A stretch of 64,000 nt of DNA, taken from the NCBI RefSeq assembly GCF_003660105.1, contig NZ_CP032823.1:1922001-1986000 (forward strand), read 5' to 3'. The position numbers and the translations under genes are program-made. This document shows positions 33,835 to 42,884 of this stretch, one piece after another. This stretch comes from Aliarcobacter cryaerophilus ATCC 43158 (lineage in GTDB: Bacteria > Campylobacterota > Campylobacteria > Campylobacterales > Arcobacteraceae). How positions within the stretch are numbered: position 1 is the stretch's first letter; every line of letters starts with the position of its first letter. A model generated the notes under the pieces. The model saw nothing but the letters and a program-made list of their open reading frames with translations. It was not told where the DNA came from and searched no databases.

Positions 33835-35019
33835 TTACTTTTCATTCTTAATTTTTTTAATCCACTCACTTAAAGTTTTTTCAAATCCAATATCAAGAGA
33901 ATTATAAAGCTTTAAATCCTCTTTTAAATACTCTTGTTCTACATATCCACCAAAATCATGGGGATAAAGATAACCAATATGTTGGCTATCTAAATGTTTT
34001 GGAATATCAAGAATTTTGCCATTTTTTATCTGCTCAAGAGCTTTATTTATTGCTTTATAACCACTATTTGATTTTGGACTTGAAGCTAAATAAATAGCAC
34101 ACTGAGCTAATATAATTCTTGATTCTGGGTATCCTATTTTATTACAAGCTTGCATTGTACTACTTGCTAGATTTAAAGCATTTGGATTTGCATTTCCTAT
34201 ATCTTCACTTGCAAATATTACAAATCTTCTAGTAATAAAATCCACACTCTCTCCACCATCTATTAATCTTGCCATATAGTATAAAGAAGCATCAATATTT
34301 GAACCTCTTAAAGATTTAATCATAGCACTTGCTAAATCATAGTGTGAACTACTAGAACTAACACCATCTCCTATAACATTTGCTCTTAACTCTTTTAAAG
34401 TAGATAGTGTAATCTCTTGATTTACTTTATATGAAAAATTCAATAAAGTAAGCATAGCTCTAGCATCTCCAGAACTTGAGTAAATCAAGTACTCTTTAGC
34501 TTCATTTGATAAAGTTATATCAATATCTTTTAAAACTATATTTAATATTCTCTCCATTTCATTATACGTAAAAGGTAAAAATTCATATAAAAATGATCTT
34601 GATCTTATTGCACTTGTAAGAGTGAAAAATGGATTTTCTGTACTTGCTCCAATAATTGTAGCATCATAATTTTCCATAATTGGAAGTAAAACTTCTTGTT
34701 GATTTTTTGAAAGTCTATGAACTTCATCTATAAATATTAAAGGTTTAATAAAGCTATTTTTGTATCTATCAAATACCTTTCTTAAATCTTCAATTTTAAA
34801 TGTTGTTGCATTAAAATAGTGATAATCGCTACTTATTTCACGAGCTATAATTTTTGCTAAAGTAGTTTTTCCAGTTCCAGGTTTTCCATAAAAAAATAGA
34901 TGAGGAATATCTTTTTGTTTTATTAATTTATAAAGAGTTTTGTCTTTACTTATAATATGAGATTGACCAACAAAACTATCAAGAGTTGTTGGTCTATATT
35001 TGTTAGCTAAGTCTATCAT
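33835..35019 (-). CDS. rarA: Replication-associated recombination protein RarA (MgsA)
   Basis: A 394-residue AAA+ ATPase of the clamp-loader-like RarA family, acting at stalled forks. Walker A is YGKPGTGKTTLAK at about 43-55, Walker B IDEVHRL at about 97-103, and the sensor region is STENPFFT. The C-terminal helical MgsA domain (SGYKAINKALEQ, then YLYPHDFGGYV) confirms RarA. Its start overlaps the end of the upstream pseudouridine synthase gene by 17 bases. Confidence 0.93.
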   Translation of the reverse strand: MIDLANKYRPTTLDSFVGQSHIISKDKTLYKLIKQKDIPHLFFYGKPGTGKTTLAKIIAREISSDYHYFNATTFKIEDLRKVFDRYKNSFIKPLIFIDEVHRLSKNQQEVLLPIMENYDATIIGASTENPFFTLTSAIRSRSFLYEFLPFTYNEMERILNIVLKDIDITLSNEAKEYLIYSSSGDARAMLTLLNFSYKVNQEITLSTLKELRANVIGDGVSSSSSHYDLASAMIKSLRGSNIDASLYYMARLIDGGESVDFITRRFVIFASEDIGNANPNALNLASSTMQACNKIGYPESRIILAQCAIYLASSPKSNSGYKAINKALEQIKNGKILDIPKHLDSQHIGYLYPHDFGGYVEQEYLKEDLKLYNSLDIGFEKTLSEWIKKIKNEK

Positions 35020-35851
35020 CTTCTTCGTTTAAAAAGATTCGTAAATTTTTATACTCTTCTTTAGTAAGGAATCTTGATTTTCCAGTTGGTAGATTATTTA
35101 AACTAACCCCACCATACTCAACTCTTTTTAAATCCATAACATCAAGTCCAAAATACCCAAAAAATCTTCTTAGTTCTCTATTCTTACCTTCACTAATTAC
35201 TACTTTTAGTTTAGAAATCTTTTCTCCATTTGTTTGAATATCATATGCTAAAAATGGAGCAAAATTCATTGATTTTATCTTTGTTTTTTTATATGCACCT
35301 TTTGTTGCATCATCTATCTCTAAGCCTCTTTGCATTGCCATTTCAATTTTTGGAGATATTGGACCACTTACTTTTACTTTATAAACTCGCTCAAGATTTG
35401 AGTGCATTAAAGAGTTTACTACGTTTACACTATCACTTAAAAGTAAAAGTCCTTCACTTGCGTAGTCAAGTCGCCCTACACTCATAAAATGCTTGTATTT
35501 ACTCTCTAAGCCATCATAAATAGTTTTTCTACCTTGTGGATCACTTTTTGTTACTAACTCACCTTTTGGCTTATTGTAAACTATTACTGTGTACATTCTC
35601 TCTTTGTCTTCTTTGATAATTTTTTTACCAATTTCAACTTTATCACTTACTTTAACTTTAGTAGCTAAATCTGTAATAACTCTATTATTAACTTTTACTT
35701 TTCCTTCAGCTATTAAAGCATCTGCTTCTCTTCTTGAGAAACTACTGTTATGAGATATAAATTTGTTTAATCTTAACTCTTCAACTGCTCTTGTTCTTAC
35801 TTCTGGCTTTTTTATATCTTTTTTTTGTTCTTTTCTTGTTTCGTTTTTCAT
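35003..35851 (-). CDS. RsuA/RluB-family 23S rRNA pseudouridine synthase
   Basis: 282 residues. The N-terminal S4 RNA-binding domain spans about 27-90 (LRLNKFISHNSSFSRREADA). The catalytic motif GRLDYASEGLLLL lies at about 130-142, with the aspartate as nucleophile. The domain closes with EGKNRELRRFFGYFG. This is most like RluB, which modifies the 23S rRNA helix 89 region, but RluE/RluF/RsuA cannot be excluded. It overlaps kdsD by four bases and rarA by 17. Confidence 0.88.
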   Translation of the reverse strand: MKNETRKEQKKDIKKPEVRTRAVEELRLNKFISHNSSFSRREADALIAEGKVKVNNRVITDLATKVKVSDKVEIGKKIIKEDKERMYTVIVYNKPKGELVTKSDPQGRKTIYDGLESKYKHFMSVGRLDYASEGLLLLSDSVNVVNSLMHSNLERVYKVKVSGPISPKIEMAMQRGLEIDDATKGAYKKTKIKSMNFAPFLAYDIQTNGEKISKLKVVISEGKNRELRRFFGYFGLDVMDLKRVEYGGVSLNNLPTGKSRFLTKEEYKNLRIFLNEEDDRLS

Positions 35852-36810
35852 TTTATACCTGCCTCTATTAGGTCGTGAATATGTAATAAGCCTTTAAGCT
35901 CTTTATTTTTATTTGTAATTATAAGAAGTTGAATTTTATAATTCTCAATAATTTGTAAAGCATCACTTGCTAAAAGGTTTTCATCATCAAAAGTTCGTGG
36001 GTTTAAAGTTGCAATAGTTTCAACATTACAATCTATAGAAAAACCATCTTTCATTAATGCTCTTCTTAAATCTCCATCACTTAAAACACCAATAACTTTT
36101 TTATTATTATCTTCAATAATTACTGAACCTAGTCGTCCTTCACTCATAACAATTATTGCATCTTTTAATTTTGTTTCACGTGAAACAATAGGAAGATTAT
36201 CTTTTCTTAAAAGGTCATCTAACTTGACAAATAGTTTTTTCCCCAAACTTCCACCAGGGTGGAAAGATGCGAAATCTTCTTTTTTAAAATCTCTTTTTTT
36301 CATCAAACAAACAGCAAGTGCATCACCCATTGCCATTGTTAATGTTGTAGATGATGTTGGAGCAGTATCAAGAGGACAAGCCTCTTTTTGTACATTAATA
36401 TTTATAAAATAATCTGAGTATTTTGCTAAAGTTGAGTTTTCATCTTTTGCCATTGCAATTAATGGAATATTAAATCTTTTTATATGTGGCAGAATTTGGA
36501 TAAGTTCTTCGCTCTCTCCACTATATGAAATAGCCAAAACTATATCCTCTTTTCCAATCATTCCTAAATCACCATGCATAGCTTCTGTTGGATGAAGGAA
36601 AAACGAACTAGTTCCAGTACTCGCTAAAGTAGCAGCAATTTTTGCACCTACAAGTCCAGATTTTCCAACTCCTGTAACAATAAGTTTACCTTTTGACTTT
36701 ATAATAAGATTTACAATATTTTCAATATCAAAAGAGATAGAGCTTGAAGCAATTTCAAGCTCTTTTGCTTCAGTAAGTAAAACTTCTTTTACTAGCTCTT
36801 TATAGTTCAT
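35848..36810 (-). CDS. kdsD: Arabinose-5-phosphate isomerase (KpsF/GutQ family)
   Basis: 320 residues. The SIS domain (about 1-175) has GVGKSGLVGAKIAATLASTG and HPTEAMHGDLGM. Two CBS domains fill about 205-318 (LGSVIIEDNNKKVIGVLSDGDLRR). The enzyme turns ribulose 5-phosphate into arabinose 5-phosphate, the first step to KDO for LPS. An exact ParB-binding palindrome lies in the coding sequence (36172-36187), read as VSRET. RNase J lies eight bases upstream on the same strand. Confidence 0.94.
   Translation of the reverse strand: MNYKELVKEVLLTEAKELEIASSSISFDIENIVNLIIKSKGKLIVTGVGKSGLVGAKIAATLASTGTSSFFLHPTEAMHGDLGMIGKEDIVLAISYSGESEELIQILPHIKRFNIPLIAMAKDENSTLAKYSDYFININVQKEACPLDTAPTSSTTLTMAMGDALAVCLMKKRDFKKEDFASFHPGGSLGKKLFVKLDDLLRKDNLPIVSRETKLKDAIIVMSEGRLGSVIIEDNNKKVIGVLSDGDLRRALMKDGFSIDCNVETIATLNPRTFDDENLLASDALQIIENYKIQLLIITNKNKELKGLLHIHDLIEAGIK
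36172..36187. promoter_or_regulatory. Exact parS site within kdsD
   Basis: TGTTTCACGTGAAACA is a perfect 16-bp palindrome identical to the bacterial parS consensus for ParB/Spo0J. It sits in the linker coding region of kdsD. A one-mismatch copy is at 31355. Confidence 0.85.
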
Positions 36811-36818
36811 TTTTTACC

Positions 36819-38840
36819 TTATTGCACAAATATTGTTGGAACAATCATTGGATATTTTTTATATTTTCTTACACAATGTTTTCTAACAACTTTTCTAAGC
36901 TCATCTTCTAAAATTCTACTATTTTTAAATATTCCAGGTTTTGCATTTAAAAGGAAAGTATTTAAAATTTCTTCTATCTCATTTGTAAAAAATCTATCTT
37001 GCTTGTCAGATATAAATCCAAATGTAGCAACTTTCGGTTTTGTTGCAAGAGTTCTATCATTTTCGTTTATTTGAGCAACTATCATAACAATACCCTCTTT
37101 TGCCATTGTTTGTCTATCAATAACAACATCATCAGATATCTTATGATTTAACTGATTATCAATATAAACTTTTCCACTTTTTACACTTTTTACTTTTTTA
37201 AGATATTTAGGATTTACTTCAATTTGCTCACCATCAGCCATAACATAAACATTTCTTTCTAAAACTCCACAATCAACTCCAGTTTCTCCATGTTTTAATG
37301 CATGATTATATTCACCATGAACTGGTAAGAAGAATTTTGGTTTAACAAGTCTTAGCATTAACTTTTGCTCTTCTTGAGCAGCATGTCCAGATACGTGGAT
37401 ATCTGCATAGTCTTGATAAGCAACTTTTGCTCCAGCTTTTAAAAGATGATTGATAATCTCTGACACACTTCCTTCATTTCCTGGAATTGCTTTTGCTGAT
37501 AAAATTATTTGATCTTCAGGTTTAATTTTTACATGTCTATGCTCATGAATTGCCATTCTATATAAAGCACTCATTGACTCACCTTGACTTCCTGTTGTTA
37601 CAATCATAATCTCTTTATCAGTATATTTATTTATTTCATGAGCTTCAATAAATTGGTCTTTAGGGAATTTTATATATCCTAAAGTCATAGCAATATCTAA
37701 GTTTTTCTCCATAGAACGACCAATTACACAAATCTTTCTTCCATGTTTTAAAGCTTTTTCAATTGCTTGTGCAACTCTATGAATATTTGAAGAGAATGTA
37801 CTCATAATAACTCTTCCTGTTGATGTTGAAAATATTCTTTCAAAAGTTGGTCCAACAGCTTTTTCAGTTTTTGTAAAACCAGGTGAGTGAGAGTTTGTTG
37901 AATCAGAAGTCATAACCAAAACACCCTCTTCTCCATAATGTGCAAGTCTATGAATATCTGTTGGAAAACCATCATATGGAGTATGATCTATTTTGAAATC
38001 TCCTGTATGAATCATAGTTCCAGCAGCAGTTTTAATAGCAATACAAGATGAATCTATAATTGAGTGAGTAACATGCATCCACTCTATTTCAAATTCATTT
38101 CCAATTTTAATTGGTGTTCTTTTAGAAATAGCTCTAAATAAAGCCCTATGTTCTCTCATTTTATGTTCATCAAACTTACTTCCAATCATCTCTAAAGGAA
38201 GTGGTGAACCATAAATTGGAAATTGCATCTCTTTGAATAAATATGGCATAGCACCAATATGATCTTCGTGACCGTGAGTAATAATAACTGCAACAATTTT
38301 ATCTTTTATTTCACGTAAATATGTGAAATCTGGAATTAAAATATCAACTCCATGCATATCACCATCTGGAAAACTCATACCAACATCTACAATGATTGCT
38401 TCATTTTCAGTCTCAACAACCATCATATTTCCACCAATTTCATTTAATCCACCAAGTGGAGTAATTCTTAACTTAGCATTTGTATTTAAATTAAGTTTGT
38501 AGTGCGGATTTAATCTATCTTTATGGATTTTTTCATTTATCACATAAGCTTTTTTAAGATCATTAGTCCAACCATCACCTGTTGTAGGCATATCTTTATT
38601 TATAAATCTTGGTTTATTATTTGGTTTTTTCTTCTTAAAAGGTGCTCTTTTTTCTTGAGTTTGTTCACTATTATTACTATTTTCTTGATTTTGTTCAGAA
38701 TTCTGAGCTCTAGGAGGTCTAGGAGTTCTTGGTCTGAATTCTCTTTTTTCAGGACTTAGAGTACCTGATACCTCTTCTCTTGTTTCACTTGTTTTTATTT
38801 CATTATTTTTTGAAATTTCTTCTTTATTTATCTCTTCCAT
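36819..38840 (-). CDS. rnj: Ribonuclease J
   Basis: 673 residues of the metallo-beta-lactamase/beta-CASP family, acting as endonuclease and 5'-exonuclease in mRNA decay. The zinc motif HGHEDHIGAMP lies at about 190-200. Further signatures are SDSTNSHSPGFT, GRSMEKNLDIA, TTGSQGE and VSGHAAQEE. An unusual basic, proline- and asparagine-rich N-terminal extension of about 110 residues precedes the core, as in Helicobacter RNase J. There it is reported to bind helicase RhpA; the DEAD-box protein in this window is a possible counterpart. It overlaps rsmA by 17 bases. Confidence 0.95.
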   Translation of the reverse strand: MEEINKEEISKNNEIKTSETREEVSGTLSPEKREFRPRTPRPPRAQNSEQNQENSNNSEQTQEKRAPFKKKKPNNKPRFINKDMPTTGDGWTNDLKKAYVINEKIHKDRLNPHYKLNLNTNAKLRITPLGGLNEIGGNMMVVETENEAIIVDVGMSFPDGDMHGVDILIPDFTYLREIKDKIVAVIITHGHEDHIGAMPYLFKEMQFPIYGSPLPLEMIGSKFDEHKMREHRALFRAISKRTPIKIGNEFEIEWMHVTHSIIDSSCIAIKTAAGTMIHTGDFKIDHTPYDGFPTDIHRLAHYGEEGVLVMTSDSTNSHSPGFTKTEKAVGPTFERIFSTSTGRVIMSTFSSNIHRVAQAIEKALKHGRKICVIGRSMEKNLDIAMTLGYIKFPKDQFIEAHEINKYTDKEIMIVTTGSQGESMSALYRMAIHEHRHVKIKPEDQIILSAKAIPGNEGSVSEIINHLLKAGAKVAYQDYADIHVSGHAAQEEQKLMLRLVKPKFFLPVHGEYNHALKHGETGVDCGVLERNVYVMADGEQIEVNPKYLKKVKSVKSGKVYIDNQLNHKISDDVVIDRQTMAKEGIVMIVAQINENDRTLATKPKVATFGFISDKQDRFFTNEIEEILNTFLLNAKPGIFKNSRILEDELRKVVRKHCVRKYKKYPMIVPTIFVQ

Positions 38841-39621
38841 TTTTTACCTTTGTATGCATTTGGCTATACAAAGATGAACTAACTTCATGAGGTCTTAAGT
38901 TGTCGTTTAAATCTAACTCTTCATAAAGAGCTAAAATTTTAGATTTTTCTAAGATTGAACTAAGATTTTTTGATAATTTTTTTCTTGGCTGTACGAAACA
39001 AACTTTCAAAAATCTATTTAAATCTTTATCAATCTTTCTAGATAAATCTTTTTTTATATAAAGAACAGAAGATGTAACTTTAGGCATTGGGTCAAATGCC
39101 GTAGAAGGAACATCAAAAAGTATTTTTGACTCTTTAGAGATAAGTTCGGTAATTATCCCCAAAGAAGAATACTCTTTATCATTTACTTTTGCAATAAACT
39201 TTTGTGCTACCTCTTTTTGAACCATTACAATAATGTGTTCACAAAGTTCATCCTCAAAAGCTCTTAATATAATATTTGTTGCAATATAGTATGGTAAGTT
39301 TGCTATTAAGTCATATTTACCATCATGTAAAAATTTCAGCTCATCCCAAGCTCTTAAAACATCTGTATGTTTTAGTGTGAATTTTTTACTCTCTATTTCA
39401 TTTGCAAATTTCGACTTTAAAATACCGATTAAATCAGTATCAACCTCATAAGCTGTCACATCTTTGTACTTGACTAAATTTTTAGTCAAATCACCTAAGC
39501 CAGGCCCAATTTCTACAATATGATTATTGTTGTGGGGCATCGATTGGATGATTTTATCTAATATTGAACTATCTTTTAAAAAGTTTTGTCCAAACTCTTT
39601 TTTTGCTTTTATTTTTTCCAT
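38824..39621 (-). CDS. rsmA: 16S rRNA (adenine1518-N6/adenine1519-N6)-dimethyltransferase
   Basis: 265 residues, also known as KsgA. It dimethylates two adjacent adenosines near the 3' end of 16S rRNA late in 30S assembly. The opening KKEFGQNFLKD, the SAM-binding VEIGPGLGDLT at about 37-47 and the catalytic NLPYYIAT at about 109-116 are intact. ATG 39621 is the first start. It leads the minus-strand rsmA-rnj-kdsD-rluB-rarA run, whose overlaps suggest one operon. Confidence 0.95.
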   Translation of the reverse strand: MEKIKAKKEFGQNFLKDSSILDKIIQSMPHNNNHIVEIGPGLGDLTKNLVKYKDVTAYEVDTDLIGILKSKFANEIESKKFTLKHTDVLRAWDELKFLHDGKYDLIANLPYYIATNIILRAFEDELCEHIIVMVQKEVAQKFIAKVNDKEYSSLGIITELISKESKILFDVPSTAFDPMPKVTSSVLYIKKDLSRKIDKDLNRFLKVCFVQPRKKLSKNLSSILEKSKILALYEELDLNDNLRPHEVSSSLYSQMHTKVKNGRDK

Positions 39622-39691
39622 GAAACAAGAGTATATCTTTTTTTAACTTACATTTAGGTAATATCTTTAACTAATTTTTAAGGAATTACAA

Positions 39692-40453
39692 TTGAATAAT
39701 CTAACAAAAAGAATAATACCATGCCTAGATGTAAACAACGGAAGAGTTGTAAAAGGTGTAAATTTTGTAGGTCTAAAAGATGCTGGAGATCCTGTTGAAA
39801 TAGCAAAAAGATACAACGATGAAGGTGCAGATGAATTAACATTTTTAGATATTAGTGCAAGTGTAGAAAATAGAGGAACTATTGTAGATATTGTTAAAAG
39901 TGTTGCAAAAGAGGTATTTATCCCACTAACTGTTGGTGGAGGAATACGAAATTTAGATGATATTTATGCACTATTAAATGTAGGTTGTGACAAAATCTCT
40001 ATAAACTCAAGTGCAGTTAAAACTCCAATTTTAATTGATGATGGTGCTAAAAGATTTGGAAGTCAATGTATTGTTGTAGCAATTGATGTTAAAAAAGTAT
40101 CAGATGGCTCTTACCATGTTTTTGTAAAAGGTGGACGAGAGGATACAGGACTTGATGCAATTTCTTGGGCAAAAGAAGTTGAAAAAAGAGGTGCAGGTGA
40201 GATTTTATTAACTTCTATGGATACAGATGGAGTTAAGCAAGGTTTTGATTTAGATATTACAAAAGCGATTTCAAAAATTGTAAATATTCCAGTTATTGCA
40301 AGTGGTGGCGCTGGAAAGATGGAACATTTTAAAGATGCTTTTGAAGCTGGAGCAGATGCTGCGCTTGCTGCTTCAATTTTCCACTTTAAAGAGGTTGATA
40401 TTATGGATTTAAAAAGATATTTACAAAAAAACAATATAAACGTAAGGATATAA
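39692..40453 (+). CDS. hisF: Imidazole glycerol phosphate synthase cyclase subunit
   Basis: A 253-residue TIM barrel. It closes the imidazole ring in histidine synthesis, using ammonia from His[20 protein letters not shown] carries the catalytic aspartate (D13 region). The second aspartate is in TSMDTDG, and the phosphate-binding loops VGGGIRN and ASGGAG are present. The start is TTG 39692 behind AAGGAATTACAA. The SIMPL gene follows after one base. Other his genes are not in the window. Confidence 0.96.
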   Translation: MNNLTKRIIPCLDVNNGRVVKGVNFVGLKDAGDPVEIAKRYNDEGADELTFLDISASVENRGTIVDIVKSVAKEVFIPLTVGGGIRNLDDIYALLNVGCDKISINSSAVKTPILIDDGAKRFGSQCIVVAIDVKKVSDGSYHVFVKGGREDTGLDAISWAKEVEKRGAGEILLTSMDTDGVKQGFDLDITKAISKIVNIPVIASGGAGKMEHFKDAFEAGADAALAASIFHFKEVDIMDLKRYLQKNNINVRI

Positions 40454-40454
40454 A

Positions 40455-41147
40455 ATGAAAAGGATATTAGCAACTGCTATATTTTTACCGATTTTAGCTT
40501 TTTCTTATGAAATAAATTTTAATAAATCATTTTCTAAAGTTGTAAATCCAGATCTATTAACAACAAACATAAACATAAGTGTTGAAAAAAAAGATGAAAA
40601 AAGTGTAAATATTGAAATAGAAAAATTTAATAACTTTTTAAAAAATACAAAAAATCTTACAATAAAAAATACAAATTATAATTTGACTCCAAAATATGAT
40701 TACGAAAATAATAAATCAATATTTAAAGGATTCATAGCAAATACAAGATTCTTAGCTGAATCAAAAGAAGCTAACGAGATAAACCATTTTTTAAGTAATT
40801 TAATGGCTTTAAAAGATAGTTTTAAATCAAATGATATCAAAGTAAATATCTCAAATTTATCTTGGGAAATTAGTGAAAATTTACAAAACAAAAATATTGA
40901 TGAGCTAAGAGTTGATGTTTTATTATGGATAGGAAATTATACAAAAGAACTTTCAAATAAAATTGGAAAAAAATGTGAAATTAAAAATGTAAATATAAAT
41001 GAGGATTTTAACTACCCTGCTCCTAAAACTAGAATGATGAGTTCTTCTTCAGATATGGTTAATTCATATGAATCAATAAATATTTCACCAATAAATGCAG
41101 AAGAAATTATAAAAATAAATACAAACTTTATACTGGATTGTAAGTGA
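40455..41147 (+). CDS. SIMPL-domain (DUF541) periplasmic protein
   Basis: 230 residues with a signal peptide (about 1-17, ending LAFSYE). The rest matches the SIMPL/DUF541 pattern: an opening [15 protein letters not shown], a central helix pair and a C-terminal VNINED-like strand region. No enzymatic motif is apparent. SIMPL proteins are periplasmic or outer-membrane-associated and poorly understood. It starts one base after hisF (AAGGATATAAAATG) and overlaps the next gene by four bases, so it belongs to the hisF-rlmN transcript. Confidence 0.68.
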   Translation: MKRILATAIFLPILAFSYEINFNKSFSKVVNPDLLTTNINISVEKKDEKSVNIEIEKFNNFLKNTKNLTIKNTNYNLTPKYDYENNKSIFKGFIANTRFLAESKEANEINHFLSNLMALKDSFKSNDIKVNISNLSWEISENLQNKNIDELRVDVLLWIGNYTKELSNKIGKKCEIKNVNINEDFNYPAPKTRMMSSSSDMVNSYESINISPINAEEIIKINTNFILDCK

Positions 41148-41695
41148 TTGTTAGCGCAGGAAATCAAGAAACTTTTGCGTTTGCTAAATCAATAGGTGTT
41201 GGATTAGTAAATAGCGCAATAAATTTAACAAAAATTTGTCTATTTGATAGACCAGAGTTTATTTTATTTATTGGAAGTGCAGGAAGTTATGGAAATCATA
41301 AGATATTTGATATTTTAGAGTCAAAAAACTCATCAAATATAGAGTTAAGTTTTTTAAATAATTCATCATATACACCAATAGATAATGCTGTAAGAATAGA
41401 TACAAATTTAACAAAAAGTGAAGTAGTTGTAAATAGCTCAAATTATATAAGTACAAATCAAACTTTATCAAAAGAGTTTTTACAATACAATGTCGAATTA
41501 GAAAATATGGAATTTTTTTCAGTTTTAAGTGTTGCAAAAGAGTTTGAAATACCAGCTTTTGGTATTTTTGTAGTTACAAATTATACAAATGAAAATGCAC
41601 ACAATGATTTTCTACAAAATCATAAAATTGCAATGGAAAAACTAACACAACATTTAATAGATAAAAATATAATTAAAATAAAAGCAGAAGAATAA
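41144..41695 (+). CDS. Purine-nucleoside phosphorylase / nucleosidase-like protein
   Basis: A 183-residue protein of the MTAN/PNP fold: [13 protein letters not shown] near the N-terminus, [12 protein letters not shown] at about 39-50, and [12 protein letters not shown] at about 121-132, which corresponds to the ribose-binding ME motif (VDME/VEME). [12 protein letters not shown] ends the active-site region. It is shorter than MTA/SAH nucleosidase (about 230). The start is GTG 41144, overlapping the SIMPL stop. It shares its last base with the rlmN start, so the run is tightly coupled. The substrate is not decided by sequence. Confidence 0.7.
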   Translation: MIVSAGNQETFAFAKSIGVGLVNSAINLTKICLFDRPEFILFIGSAGSYGNHKIFDILESKNSSNIELSFLNNSSYTPIDNAVRIDTNLTKSEVVVNSSNYISTNQTLSKEFLQYNVELENMEFFSVLSVAKEFEIPAFGIFVVTNYTNENAHNDFLQNHKIAMEKLTQHLIDKNIIKIKAEE

Positions 41696-42777
41696 TGACA
41701 AAAGAGCTATTATCATCTATATATGATTACACACTAGATGAATTAAAAGAAAAATTAAAACCATCGTTTAGGGCAAAGCAAGTTTATAACTGGCTTTATA
41801 AAAAGTATGCAAACTCTTATGATGATATGAAAAATCTTCCAAAAGATTTAATAGAAGATTTAAAAGCAAACTATCCAATTGATATATTAAAAGAAGTGAA
41901 AAAAGAGCAAAGTAGTGATGGAAGCATAAAATATCTTTTTAAATTAAGAGATAATCACACTATTGAAGCTGTTTTACTGTTGATGAAAGATAAAAAAATT
42001 GATGAAGATGGACAAATTGTAAGAAGTGAAAAGTATACTGTTTGTATTTCAAGTCAAGTTGGATGCAAGGTTGGATGCAGTTTTTGTTTAACTGCAAAAG
42101 GTGGATTTGTAAGAAATCTTACAGTTGGAGAGTATATAGCTCAAATTGTTCATATAAAAAGAGATAACAATATAGCTGAAAATAAAGCTTTAAATATTGT
42201 TTATATGGGAATGGGTGAACCACTTGATAATTTTGATAACTTTGTAAAAGCTGTTGAGATATTTTCAGAGCTTGATGGCTTGGCAATAAGTAGAAGAAGA
42301 CAAACTGTTTCAACTTCAGGGATTGCAAGTAAGATTAAGAAACTTGGTGAAAAAGATTTACAAATTCAACTCGCTATTTCTTTACATGCAGTTGATGATG
42401 AGCTAAGAAGTGAACTTATTCCTATGAACAAGGCTTATAATATTGCTTCAATTATAGATGCAGTTAAAGCATTTCCAGTAGATACTAGAAAAAAAGTTAT
42501 GTTTGAGTACTTAGTTATAAAAGATAAAAATGATAGTTTAGATGCGGCTAAAAAACTTGTAAAACTTCTTGATGGTATTCAAGCAAAAGTTAATTTAATA
42601 TATTTTAATCCATATCCTGGAACAACTTACCAAAGACCAGTAGAGAGTGATATGATGAAATTTAAAGATTTTTTAAATTCAAAAAGTGTTATTTGTACAA
42701 TTAGAGAATCAAAAGGATTGGATATAAGTGCAGCTTGTGGACAGTTAAAAGAGAAGGAGTTAAATGGAGATTCTTGA
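41695..42777 (+). CDS. rlmN: Dual-specificity 23S rRNA/tRNA m2A methyltransferase
   Basis: A 360-residue radical-SAM enzyme that methylates C2 of A2503 in 23S rRNA and A37 in some tRNAs. The iron-sulphur motif is C124-x3-C128-x2-C131 (GCKVGCSFC). The glycine-rich [13 protein letters not shown] follows at about 169-181. The catalytic cysteine pair includes the one in DISAACGQL near the end (about C351). Its start shares the TAATG junction with the previous gene. A 39-residue membrane protein begins inside its last codons. Confidence 0.95.
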   Translation: MTKELLSSIYDYTLDELKEKLKPSFRAKQVYNWLYKKYANSYDDMKNLPKDLIEDLKANYPIDILKEVKKEQSSDGSIKYLFKLRDNHTIEAVLLLMKDKKIDEDGQIVRSEKYTVCISSQVGCKVGCSFCLTAKGGFVRNLTVGEYIAQIVHIKRDNNIAENKALNIVYMGMGEPLDNFDNFVKAVEIFSELDGLAISRRRQTVSTSGIASKIKKLGEKDLQIQLAISLHAVDDELRSELIPMNKAYNIASIIDAVKAFPVDTRKKVMFEYLVIKDKNDSLDAAKKLVKLLDGIQAKVNLIYFNPYPGTTYQRPVESDMMKFKDFLNSKSVICTIRESKGLDISAACGQLKEKELNGDS

Positions 42778-42883
42778 AATAGCTTTAATTATTTTTATAA
42801 TAGTTGTAGTACTTTCTAGTGCTATTGGATTTTATGTTCACAATAAAGATGATAAACAAAATGATAAATTTGAGGAGAATTAA
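42764..42883 (+). CDS. Small single-pass membrane protein (39 residues)
   Basis: ATG 42764 to TAA 42883, preceded by AAGGAGTTAA, a strong ribosome-binding site. One transmembrane helix (about 5-25, [20 protein letters not shown]) is followed by a short charged tail ([14 protein letters not shown]). It overlaps rlmN by 14 bases and ends one base before the true gltX start, so the three are translationally coupled. No family is recognised. Its good ribosome site and exact fit between the neighbours argue for a real gene. Confidence 0.68.
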   Translation: MEILEIALIIFIIVVVLSSAIGFYVHNKDDKQNDKFEEN

Positions 42884-42884
42884 T

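Noticed and set aside
38296-38330. A third parS-like sequence near TTTCACGTAAATATGTGAAA
   Set aside because: The half-sites are separated by extra bases and do not match the contiguous 16-bp consensus.
42819-42884. Longer glutamyl-tRNA synthetase start at TTG 42819
   Set aside because: The 22 extra residues overlap a better small gene and lack homology. ATG 42885 has a strong ribosome site and the usual N-terminus.
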